A stretch of DNA of 64,000 nt from Tillus elongatus (taxonomy: Eukaryota; Arthropoda; Insecta; Coleoptera; Cleridae), in assembly GCA_964006375.1 (NCBI GenBank), contig OZ023265.1:162652118-162716117 (forward strand), in the 5' to 3' direction. Shown piece by piece: positions 28,125 to 37,837 of the stretch (positions within the stretch are counted from its first letter, which is position 1; every line of letters starts with the position of its first letter). Under the pieces are notes generated by a model. That model searched no databases and was not told the origin of the DNA. It saw only the letters and a program-made list of their open reading frames with translations. The position numbers and the translations under genes are program-made.

Positions 28125-28470
28125 TCTATTAAATTATTTTAAGGAAAAAATGTCAATTTTCACCAAATTACCACCAATTCATCCCCTACTCTCTGGAGCG
28201 ATTTTATCCAAAAACAATCCGAACTGTTCGTTTGTCGGGTGCTAACTGTATACCAAATTTGAAGACTAGATCTCTATTCGTTCTAAAGTTATCGTAGCTA
28301 CAAACAAACAGACATACAGACTGACAGAGAAAAACCATGTTTGTTCCCAAAACATGATTTTTATATGTTTTGACTCTTTTTACGAAGTTTAAGCGAAAAA
28401 AAGTTTTTGAAATTTTTGCAACCGATGCCATACTTAAGTAAGTAAAATTTAATACCACGTAGGGTCTGCC
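28125..28470 (-). repeat. Family D, partial reverse copy
   Basis: TTTTCACCAAATTACCACC, AACAATCCGAACTGTTCGTT, GTCGGGTGCTAACTG and ATACCAAATTTGAAGA in reverse order to 6830-7000. Confidence 0.65.
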
Positions 28471-28570
28471 CTGGTTCGCATTAGGGCCGTTACTCTATTT
28501 GAAAGACTCATTAGCAAATTATTGATAATATATTATTTTTGAATGCCAACACGTCTGGGTTTGACATGGT

Positions 28571-28658
28571 TAGAGGAAATTTAAAATTAAAAGGCTTTTC
28601 TACCAAACTATAGGTATTATTTGGTAGAAAAGCCGTTTAATTCCAAATTTCCTCTAAC
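28571..28658. repeat. Short perfect-armed hairpin
   Basis: Arms of about 37 bp, TTAGAGGAAATTT...GGCTTTTCTACCAAA and its complement, with a loop of about 12 nt. ATTGATAATATA lies on both sides (28519 and 28661), so it may be a small palindromic insertion. Confidence 0.6.
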
Positions 28659-28694
28659 TATTGATAATATACTGAGCTATCGCTTCCCAAATTA

Positions 28695-29130
28695 CTCATT
28701 GACTACTCATTGACCAATTGCTCTGGAGTTTCAGGAGGCTGCTCGAGTCGATTTAAACGCCTAGGCATTTCGGTCCAAACGTGCGTAATGCTATTCATGT
28801 CCCGTCAAGAGGGAGGCCACTTCATTCTTGTCATCACATGGTATCCTGTCCGGTCATTCACAATTCTTCAACTGTGGGTGCGGGTATTATCAGCAATACA
28901 AACAAATCTTTCAACGAGTTCACCAAAAATAGCACAATTATCGGTTGTATTATTCTGTCCCGATATCCTACGACAGTCCCTGTTTCGTTAGGACCAGTAG
29001 GTCAATGAATTAAAAACATATGCCTCCCCAGGCATGATTCGCCACCAAAGAGTGGTTGGGGCTGTTATATTCTCATCGTAGCGCTGTCCTCTTTCACCGC
29101 ATACCAATAATCGACCGCCACACGTACACA
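28695..29130 (-). pseudogene. Tc1/mariner-type transposase relic
   Basis: Minus-strand frames together carry the C-terminal half of a Tc1-type DDE transposase: ENITAPTTLWW near 29050, DNTRTH near 28870 (second catalytic Asp), KWPPS and MNSITHVWTEM near 28800, and RRLNRLEQPPETPEQL to 28715. At least two frameshifts and stops break it. In the usual DxNPIEHVW block the catalytic Glu is Thr. Inactive. Terminal repeats were not identified. Confidence 0.7.
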
Positions 29131-29441
29131 AACGCAATTTTTACTATACTAGTATTTCATTTGGAATGTATCGTAACCGCTACAAGTTAAGAGCAGCCAT
29201 AAGCATACCAAAAGTAATCGAAAGAGGGCATAACTGCCCCTGTGGCATAATAACTTTCTGGCAACATTATTTAAAGACACATACTTGAAAAATTCGACAA
29301 GGTACCCCACAAGGAAAACTTCTAAAGAACATGCACCAATTATTGATGACGCAACATCGCTTTTAGATTGTGATGATAATACAGTAATTATCAGGGTATG
29401 TATACAAAGCTTAAGCTTGTGTCTGCATGAACAGGCAATTT
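28991..29441. other. Mostly unassigned flank of mariner relic and MITE B
   Basis: 29131-29441 matches nothing else in the window and shows no supported ORF. Confidence 0.3.
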
Positions 29442-30155
29442 AAAGTATCGGTAAATTTGCAGATTGGCTCCCGAACGCTTTGCAAAAACTGTTTGCAGAA
29501 ACCTGCCTAGGACCCCCTGGATCCACAAACCACAAGAAAAATGTCTTGTTCATACCCCAAGGAAGTTACGAGACCAGAAGTGGGTGGGGGGTAGGTAGTA
29601 AAAAGGAAATATGAGCAGAAAATGCGAAGAAAACGGGCTTGAAAGCTGTCTTATTCACACCTTGAAGCCATATCCCCCTTAAACCCAGCCTACCCCGCAC
29701 AGCACCCCTAGTCCCCCAGGTGCCGTAACTTCCTTTGCTGGTATGAACAAGACATTTTTTGTGGTTTATGCAACGAGGGCGGTTGTATGCACGCGAGAGG
29801 GGAAGGAAAATCCCCACGACAGCATAAACCACAAGAAAATTGTCTTGTTCATACCGTCAAGGAAGTTACGGGACCTGGGGGACTAGGCGTGTTGTGGGGG
29901 GTACGCAGGGTTTAAGGGGGATATGGATTCAAGGTGTGAATAAGACAGCTTTCAAGCCAGTTTTCTCCGCATTTTCTGCTCATATTTCCTTTTTATTACC
30001 TACCCACCACCCACTCCTGGCCCCGTAACTTCCTTGGGGGATGTGAACAAGAAACTTTTCTTGTGGTTTGTGCATCCAGGGGGGCCCTAGGCAGGTTTCT
30101 GAAAACAGTTTTTTTAAAGCGTTCGGGAGCTAATCTGCAAATTTATCAAAGTATC
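29442..30155. mobile_element. Palindromic MITE B, copy 1 (8-bp target duplication)
   Basis: A 698-bp element (29450-30147) with ends GGTAAATTTGCAGATT / AATCTGCAAATTTATC, flanked by AAAGTATC at 29442-29449 and 30148-30155. Nearly the whole element folds back on itself (axis near 29790): for example CAAGGAAGTTACG and CGTAACTTCCTTGG, GGAAATATGAGCAG and CTGCTCATATTTCC. No transposase. TIRs starting GG with 8-bp duplications would fit Merlin-like or hAT-like DNA transposons; the superfamily is not settled. Confidence 0.85.
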
Positions 30156-30159
30156 TACT

Positions 30160-30830
30160 ATTGAATAATATTTGACATTCCAAAATTTTGCCACTGACAT
30201 ATGATATTTTGACTTGGGTAAAAATACACTTAATGAGCATTTTATCAGTTCTTGTCGTTAATGTGAAACTTAAAATCGTCGAGTCTATATAGCAAATGGA
30301 AAAACGCAGCCAGAACTAACGCGTGAACAAGAAAGAATTCATCAGCTTCTCGACTTTTAATTAGCAACGGTTGTAACCAACACTGGCACGCAATATCCCT
30401 CGCAGGTTTTGCAGCACGACCAACAAATAAAAGAGCTTGTAAAGCTGTTATCAATGCCGGTATGGACCGGTTGTCATGCTATTACTGCCAACATAAATGA
30501 ATATAAAATTAGCTATAACTTACTTAGGAATGTCCAGTTGAAAACCATATCGAGGGTTATACTTGTCACGCAATCTCGTGTACAAAAAATCGGGTTTATA
30601 CTGTCAACACCTTATCAGAACTTTGTTGGGAGTATTATGTTAAAGAAAACGACGGATTAAAGTGGACTTAAATGACCCTAATTTTGTAAAATGCGGGAAT
30701 GGAATAACACCGCATTCAATATATCAATATTACACACACTACACACACGCGACCAGCGTCAAGTCTTGAATTTTGGGTAAAATTCACTTTGTTTATATAA
30801 TATAATGAAAGAAATTCAGTAGGTTTTCGA
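30160..30830. other. No gene recognised
   Basis: A weak 30409-30660 reading frame has no recognisable motif or start context. The rest is AT-rich unique sequence. Confidence 0.3.
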
Positions 30831-30837
30831 AATCTAA

Positions 30838-31740
30838 AAAGTCTGGACGCAGCAAGTGCGTTATGGAAGTAAATTTTCATAAAATGTTTTTAATAGCAAA
30901 TGTGTCTTTCTAATGCTAGCAGGCATCAATCTGGTTACCGGTATAACCTATATAGGAGAAACAATGTACCACCTTTTTATCAAAATTACTTATTGTTTGA
31001 AAATGTACACAAATTTTCCGAAAATAAACTTAACATTTTGGTTTCCTAGCCAACAAATCTTAGGTTAATAGCAAATTAGGTTGTTGAAATTTGAAGGATT
31101 TAATACAAATTCGCTACCAAAACGCACTTACTGCGTCTCGATTTTTTTTCTTACAAAGATGCATCATATTTCGATAAAAAATGCAAAAATGAAATAATAT
31201 AACAGTGTTCGAAAAAACAATTGTAGAGATCACCAACGATTTAGGGACCACCCTGTGATTGTCAAAATATTTTTATAAGATGCAGCTTAAGACACCCTAT
31301 AATTAACGTATACAATTGGATTTCGTATCTTGTATAATAACAGTTATATTGAGCTTTACCGTAGAAATGCGTCAGCCCGTATATATGTAAACAGATAAAC
31401 TGGAAAGTAAAACAGAATATGCATTCTAGGGAGGCTAGTCTGCGATCATCTGAAGAAATCTTTTTAAAATTCAAATGCCGCGATTTCCCCATTAAGGAAT
31501 TTTTTCAACGAAGATTAGCTATAAATTATAGTCCGTTAAACTTAACTAAACCTACAGCCAAAGCATCAACTTAACTAAACCTACAGCGAGAGCATCAGGG
31601 AAAGGGTCTATTTGAAATGAATTTTCTGTAAATATTTTATTAAAATGGACAATGATCGTTGAAGATGAAACTTAAGGGTTTGAACACTCTTCCTGCGAAA
31701 TGTTACATTATTTTGTATTTGTATTTTTAAGTTTTGCAAG
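30838..31740 (-). repeat. Family A copy, truncated, with MITE C
   Basis: MITE C 30839-31137 (TCTGGACGCAGCAAGTGCGT to AACGCACTTACTGCGTC), then reverse family A blocks GACACCCTATAATTAA, CTACAGCCAAAGCATCAACT and AAGGGTCTATTTGAAATGAA. A piece with TGGAAAGTAAAACAG and CATCTGAAGAAATC (31400-31460) shows that the microsatellite has been lost or internally rearranged. Confidence 0.6.
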
Positions 31741-31799
31741 TCTATTTCTTAAATTATTGATTTATAAATGGCCCTACAAAATCTCATACGTCCTGTTAC

Positions 31800-33400
31800 C
31801 CCATCTATGGTTAGTCCCGTGTGGGTCCGGCGACTAACTAAAAGAATAGGCTGAAGGTAACTCCTGTCTGTCGTAAAAGTCGACTAATTAGAACTAAACA
31901 CTGGCGGGGTCTTGTCCAGGTGGGCCTGGAGGGAGGCGGATATCTCTGGGGAGTGATGTACACTCTGATTTTGAGGCCTCCACTCTGGGCTTAGAAATGG
32001 ACAATTGACCTCGCATGGTTGTTACTCGAGAGCGGGGTTCTGGATGGGTGCCGCCTTGTGTTGAATGCTGGCGGGTGTCGTGTATCTAGACGACCCGGAG
32101 GGGGTTGACAACTCTGACGAGTGGTAAACACTCGGAGTTTGAGGCCCTCACTGTGGGCTTCGGAATGGACGGACGGCCTCGCTTGTGAGATGCTCGGGAG
32201 CGGGGCTCAATGGGATGTCGCCTTGAGTCTAGCACTGATGGGTGTCGGGTCTAGACGAACCCGGAGGAGAGCTGAGATCTAGGAGTGGAATACAACTAAG
32301 GGTTGAGGCCTCTTCTGTGAGCTTCGAAACGGACAAACGACCTCACTTGGATGCTGCTCGGATGCAGTACTTCATGATACTGCCCCGAGTCAAACACTGA
32401 CGGATGTCTGGTCCAGACGAACTCGGAGAAAGGTTATCTCTCTTTGAGCTTTGAGACGGGCAAGTGACTTCGCTGAGATGGCAGTACATCTGTCAGACAA
32501 AGTTTCACCTCGCAGGTGTCGTCTCCTGTCGGAAGATCAATTTGTTGGTTGAAATTTAAGCTAACGTTGGCAGGTGTTGGGCCTGGACGAACCCGGAGGT
32601 GGCTGGGGTCTCTAGGGGTGGATTACAACTGGAGACTTGGGCCTACTCTGTGAGCATCGATACAGGCTAACGACCCCGCCTGGATGCTGCTCGAGGGCTG
32701 GACTTCATGATACCGCCTCGAGTTAATTAAACACTGGCAGGGGTCTGGTGCAGGTGAGGCGGATATCTCTGGGGAGTGATATGCACCCGGAGTTTGACGC
32801 CTCCACTGTGGCCTCAGAGACTTACAGTTGGCCTCGCTTGGTTGTTAATCGGGAGCGGGGTTCCAGATGGTACCGCCCTGGACTAAGCCCTGGCGTGTGT
32901 CGTGTGTCCAGACGTCCCGGGGGGCTCTGATATCTGATGAGTGGTAGACACCCGGAGTTTTGAGCCCATACTGTGTGCTACGGAACGGGCGGACGGCCTC
33001 GCTGGGGTGATGCTCGGGAGCGGGAGTCGATAGGATGTTGCCTTGAGTCTAACACTGTTAGGTGTCAGGTTTAGACGAGCCTGAGGGGAACTGAGATCTC
33101 TAGGGGTGGATTACAACTGGAGATAGGATGCTGCTCGAGAGCGGGACTTCATGATACCGCCTAGAGCCAAACACTGATGGATGTCGGGTCCAGACGAACT
33201 AGGAGAGAGATTATCTCTCTTTGAGCTTCGAAACGGGCAAGCGACTTCGCTCAGATAGCAGTACACCTGCAAAACAAACTTTCACCCTCAAGAAAAGATC
33301 GACTTCTGCAGGGAGCTGGAATGGATGGGTGAAATCTAAATAATTAGACGTGAGCCACAGTAGACCTAAGCTCGCGGTGGAGGAACTGGAATAGCCCACT
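31800..33400. repeat. GC-rich higher-order tandem repeat
   Basis: About 165-bp units marked by GG-TGTCGGGT--AGACGAACCCGGAG-like sequence begin near 31904, 32070, 32236, 32398, 32569, 32734, 32891, 33057 and 33175 (last ones shortened). Units about 830 bp apart are more alike than neighbours (31904 with 32734, 32070 with 32891, 32398 with 33175), so it is a higher-order repeat of 4-5 monomers copied about twice. It is strikingly GC-rich against AT-rich surroundings. The lead-in (31800-31900, CCTGTCTGTCGTAAAAGTCG) resembles leader sequence seen before R1-type LINEs, but that link is an inference. Confidence 0.75.
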
Positions 33401-33419
33401 CACAATAAAATATAATCTT

Positions 33420-34262
33420 TAATCTACCCCATCTAATAACACGTATGTGAGCTTTGTTTGTAGAGAAAATAAAATAAACTTTATTTTTTTGCATTACTGC
33501 TTTTCTAATTAAAACTTATGGCCATAGTAGAAACAAACTTCAGAGTGATCATACTTTCTGAATGACGCAGTTTTTCCTTCTCTTGTAAAATTACTGGCAT
33601 CTCACTTATGAGTCTTTAGATGTTTGATGTTATCTTATTTATGGAAAATCTTGAAATAAATTTATTTTCTAAACATTCCATCCGGTAACATCCAGTATAA
33701 AAATGTGTAATTATAACCTAATTACGTTTCACAATGAATTAGTTTCTCCCTCATATGAGAAGATACACGCAACATGCATTCATCCCTGACTAGGATCTAA
33801 ATCATCAACCAGCAGGCGAATTCTGCTGAGTACACAGAATAAACTCCCTGGTCATTTACCGGTCAGCGGTCAACATACCAACAGTTCGGCACAATGGTGA
33901 TGGTTTAGTGATTAAAAGCGATTTAGTTTATCGTTGTGGTTCATTTACCAACCCCCTTACGCCCACCACCCACACTACAGCCACTGCATGCGAGCATCTC
34001 ATTACGTCAGCGGATTAGACTGACAGCTGACAACCGTAATTGGTTCAATTTACAGAAAGTGAAATGCGCCCGGTCATTATAATTACTTAGTTTAATTTGA
34101 AACTTAAGTTCTCCTCTTGCAAAATGTGACAAGTTCTATTAAATGTCTCACTGATAAGAACATAAAAACTGAACTTTGAGGTTGATAATCATAAAAACAA
34201 ACTTGTTTAAGAAACGTATTATCGCAGTCTTGTCGTTACTATCATGACTCACTGTCTCTAGC
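33420..34262. other. No gene recognised
   Basis: Unique AT-rich sequence between the GC-rich tandem array and the family A copy that hosts the errantivirus-like element. No supported ORF. Confidence 0.35.
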
Positions 34263-34307
34263 CGGTTTTTAGCGATTTTTTTTTAATTCGCTAATGAGGA
34301 GATCTGT

Positions 34308-34387
<80 letters not shown>
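34263..34387 (+). repeat. Family A, left part split by the LTR element
   Basis: Terminal hairpin (TTAGCGATTTT / TTAATTCGCTAA), GAGGAGATCTGTG and the start of the TA tract. The copy resumes at 41731; the uninterrupted counterpart is at 50790. Confidence 0.8.
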
Positions 34388-34390
<3 letters not shown>

Positions 34391-34656
34391 TAAGTCATCG
34401 TCGACTTCCATCATCTAGAAGAAGTAGAACGAAGATCTGTGTGATTTTCCATTTTATTTAATTATGCTTATTAAGCGTTCCTGTTGTAAATGTTGAAGCA
34501 AGTACACTAAACATTCAGATTGGTTTTAGACGTGCTTGCTATAACATCGTTTAGTTCATAACTAGTAATCTTTATACCTTTCTCATTAAATAAACTTGTA
34601 ATTATTAGCCAAATAAATTTCCTTTTTTGGCTGCCCTTAATTCAAGTTACTTAACT
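34388..34656 (+). repeat. 5' LTR, 269 bp, lacking 46 bp
   Basis: Matches the 3' LTR throughout except for loss of the segment equivalent to 41467-41512, with GTG at both edges of the lost piece. The missing part contains the only TATA box seen in the LTR, so transcription from this LTR is probably impaired. Confidence 0.95.
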
Positions 34657-34673
34657 GGCGCTGCGAACAGGAT
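34656..34673 (+). promoter_or_regulatory. Primer-binding site
   Basis: TGGCGCTGCGAACAGGAT begins at the last LTR base, as expected for a site pairing with the CCA end of a tRNA. The tRNA species was not identified with certainty. Confidence 0.75.
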
Positions 34674-34827
34674 TTTGTGACAGTCCCTTTGTGCACAAAA
34701 CTTAGAATTCGGCATTTTTGGACTGGTTTTCAATAAGAAATTTACACTTAAAGAACCAGCCTGGTATATTATTTTCAAGTGGAAACACCAAGACGAGCGG
34801 AGATTGAAATACGACACTAGAAGAAAT

Positions 34828-34841
34828 ATGAGCTATTTCCA
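34828..34841 (+). other. Predicted env leader exon (coding part) and splice donor
   Basis: An ATG at 34828 is followed after 14 nt by a strong donor, GTAAGT (34842-34847). Joining this exon to the acceptor ending at 39852 is in phase with env (14 + 19 nt before the env ATG at 39872 = 11 codons) and would add a short hydrophobic N-terminus. Spliced env messages are known for gypsy-type errantiviruses. The use of these exact sites is an inference. Confidence 0.6.
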
Positions 34842-35003
34842 GTAAGTAAAACATTCCTTTTATATCATACAATTGTGTCCCGTTTATGTTAAACATTTGA
34901 ACAATATACCTATCTATTTTAAGTTAACAAAGAAATTCCTTTCGTAAACATTTAAAATTCCATTGCACATATTTTACCAATTTTATTGTAGTAATTGTTA
35001 TTT

Positions 35004-36245
35004 ATGCCAATTCGAGAAAGATCTCCTATACGTCTTAATCGAATTGCTGAAGAAACAGAATTAGAAAATAGTAAAACAGGTTTAATTAAATATAAAATTA
35101 ATTTAGAAAATAACTCCAACTCAATTATCATGGCTCAGCAAAATACTTTAAGCATGATTTCTCAAGCCTCTATGATGATTCCGGAGTATTCTGGTAGTCA
35201 AAAACATTTAACCTACTTTATAAACCAGTGTGATTTATTTATATGCAATTATAAACAAGAAGGAAATACGGCAGAAAATTTTCATATAAATAGTATGATA
35301 TTAGAATTTATTAAAGCTAAGATCACGGGCGAAGCCCGAGACGTGCTTTTAACAATTGAAGATTTAACATGGGATAGTATTAAAACGGCCCTTAAGGCAC
35401 ACTATTCCGACCCTAGGTCAGAAAACTTATTATTATCAGATTTGACAACAGTATTTATGACAAAATCACAATCAATACTAGATTTTATTAATGTTATTAA
35501 GGAGAAGTTGAAAAATCTAAACGAATTTGTTGAATTACAAAATTTAGAACCAGCTATAAAATCTTATAAAAAACAATATTTCAAAAGTATGGCTGTTTCT
35601 GCATTTAAAGCAGGTTCTCTCGAACCTTATTATTCTCATCTTAGACTAATAAATATTGATTCTCTTGAGACAGGGTTACTAGAATGCCAACGTATTGATA
35701 ATGAAATCATGCAGGCGAATTTTATTAATAGTTTAAGAAACAAAACTCATAATAATAATAGTAATGAGGCAAAGGCTCAGATAAAAAATGTAACCCCTAT
35801 ATTTAACAAATTACCCAGAAATTATTCAAATTTTCAACACACAAATTTTCAACAACCAAATTTTCAGCAACCAATTAGTCAACCACGGTTTCCTAGCCGA
35901 CCAATTAGTAATATAAGGCCAATTTACCAGCATAGAAATTATCCTTCAAATTCACAAGTGTTTGGTAACAGGCAACCACCACCGACTCCCATGTCCATTA
36001 GTACTGCTCGGAATACAAATAACTTTAGAACACAGCCTCAGGGAATAAATAATTTCTCTAACCCGCGCTCTAGACCCACCTCTGGTGTCAGAGAGCTTTA
36101 CAATAATCAAGGAGAAAGTTCCTTTGATTACTATGATGAAAATCCACCTATGGATTATGAGCAAGACGAACCAACTTATCCTGAAGAGAATGACTGCGAA
36201 GATGAAAATAATCAGGATTTTCACTTAGCAGCCTCGGGAAATTAA
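35004..36245 (+). CDS. Gag polyprotein
   Basis: 413 codons from the ATG at 35004. The frame is open to 34995 but only non-ATG codons precede this Met. It makes the structural protein that packages element RNA. A capsid-like N-terminal and middle region (residues about 35-240, SGSQKHLTYFINQCD, KITGEARDVL, L.AHYSDPRSE) is followed by an Asn/Gln/Pro-rich nucleic-acid-binding tail with FQQPNFQQP repeats. There is no CCHC zinc knuckle, as usual for errantivirus Gag. The TPMSISTARN motif and acidic C-terminus are also typical. Its last codons overlap the frameshift site. It looks intact. Confidence 0.92.
   Translation: MPIRERSPIRLNRIAEETELENSKTGLIKYKINLENNSNSIIMAQQNTLSMISQASMMIPEYSGSQKHLTYFINQCDLFICNYKQEGNTAENFHINSMILEFIKAKITGEARDVLLTIEDLTWDSIKTALKAHYSDPRSENLLLSDLTTVFMTKSQSILDFINVIKEKLKNLNEFVELQNLEPAIKSYKKQYFKSMAVSAFKAGSLEPYYSHLRLINIDSLETGLLECQRIDNEIMQANFINSLRNKTHNNNSNEAKAQIKNVTPIFNKLPRNYSNFQHTNFQQPNFQQPISQPRFPSRPISNIRPIYQHRNYPSNSQVFGNRQPPPTPMSISTARNTNNFRTQPQGINNFSNPRSRPTSGVRELYNNQGESSFDYYDENPPMDYEQDEPTYPEENDCEDENNQDFHLAASGN
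36236..36242 (+). promoter_or_regulatory. -1 ribosomal frameshift heptamer (gag to pol)
   Basis: In the gag frame ...TCG GGA AAT TAA, the heptamer G GGA AAT (X XXY YYZ) lies directly before the gag stop (36243-36245). Slipping back one base reads GGG AAA TTA and enters the pol frame, which then stays open through the protease. No downstream pseudoknot was modelled. Confidence 0.8.
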
Positions 36246-37837
36246 TCGAAATTGACTTCAATAATATTCATTATCAACCCAAACTCCCGTTTATTACCAT
36301 ACCCACGTTAGGTTTAAAAATATTGATCGATACCGGAGCCTCTCATAGCATAATCAACCCTAAAGTAGCACACAAATTATTTTCAGATTATTTTTATAAA
36401 GAAAGTTTTGCCCTTAAGTCTGTACACAAGGTTACAAAGGGTACAGATAATATTAAATACCCTGTATTACGAGAGTATGGTGTACATTTTCCATTCTCCT
36501 TCAGAGTTATGGATTGGCACGATAGATTCGATGCCCTTATTGGTACTGCACATATGCAGAAATTAAAAACACAAATCAACTACGAAAATCAAACAATTAG
36601 ATTTGGAAAAATTGAAATTCCATTTTTCCTACAATTAAACCCTTCAAATTTTACACCTTTTAATCAAATAGTAAAAGGTCATGTTAAAATACCTGTCACT
36701 ATTGACAAAGGGGCAGTATTAGTTCCTAAAATTGAAACAGAAAACATTTGTGTGGAAGAATGCATAGCCGAAGCGAACAATGGTGTATGCATTGTACCCT
36801 GCACAATGAAAAATAATGTAAAGTCAATTACATTATGTTTTAACCAACAATTTGACGTATCCCCTATTCAAAATTATAGCGAATTACAAGGACCCATAAA
36901 TAAAAATTTTACTAAACCACAAGACAACATTTTAGACCAATTAAGGTTAGAACATCTAAACTCAGAAGAGAAATCAAAACTATTAAATTTATGTCATAAA
37001 TATAAAACAATATTTTATCACGAAGGGTCTGATTTAACCTTTACTAACGCTGTCAAGCATGAAATTAAGACCAAGGATGAAGAGCCTGTATACGTAAAGT
37101 CTTATCGTTATCCTTTCCATTTGAGGGAAGAGATACAAAACCAAATTAAAAAATTATTAGACGGCAAGATTATACGTCCTTCTATATCACCCTATGCAAG
37201 CCCTGTGTGGGTGGTTCCCAAAAAGATTGATGCCTCAGGAAAGAAAAAATATAGGTTAGTTGTTGATTATCGCAAGTTAAACGATAAAACAATAAATTAT
37301 AGGTACCCTCTACCGCGTATAGAAGAAATTTTGGACAGTTTAGGTAAATGTACATATTTCACAACTTTAGATTTAGCTCAAGGGTTCCACCAGATCGAAA
37401 TGCATCCAAATAGTATAGAAAAAACAGCCTTCTCTGTAAACAATGGGCACTACGAGTGGCTGCGCATGCCCTTTGGGATTAAAGGAGGGCCAAGCTCGTT
37501 TCAACGAGTAATGGATAATGTTCTACGTGAATTTTTGTATAAATCTTGTTACGTCTATATGGATGACATAGTCATCTTTTCAAAATCACTGCAGGAACAC
37601 ATGATTCACCTAAAACAAATATTCAATAAGCTATTAGAATGTAATTTAAAGGTACAGCTTGACAAATCGGAATTTTTAAGAAAAGAGGTCGAATTTCTTG
37701 GGCACGTCATCGCTGTGGACGGGATCAGACCGAACCCTAATAAAATCTCTGCAATCCAAAAGTACCCTTTACCTAAAACACAAAAAGAAGTAAAATCATA
37801 TCTAGGACTTATCGGATACTATAAATATACTTCATAA
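36236..37837 (+). pseudogene. Pol, N-terminal part: protease and reverse transcriptase
   Basis: Translated by -1 frameshift from gag. The aspartic protease has LIDTGASHS (active Asp codon at 36329). RT follows from about 37050: PYASPVWVVPKK, RLVVDYRKLND, TLDLAQGFHQIE, RMPFGIKGGPSSFQ and the catalytic YMDD (37556-37567). The thumb region LGLIGYYK is followed by an early TAA (37835-37837) caused by a 1- or 2-nt indel near 37825-37832; the rest of pol continues in another frame without a break. The protein would stop before RNase H and integrase, so this copy is defective. An assembly error at this point is possible. Confidence 0.92.

Noticed and set aside
28710..28991. Plus-strand 93-codon ORF
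   Set aside because: It is antisense to the Tc1/mariner transposase relic.
31800..33400. A CRISPR array or rRNA spacer
   Set aside because: The units are ~165 bp, diverged, without constant short repeats and unique spacers; context is eukaryotic and no rRNA was seen.
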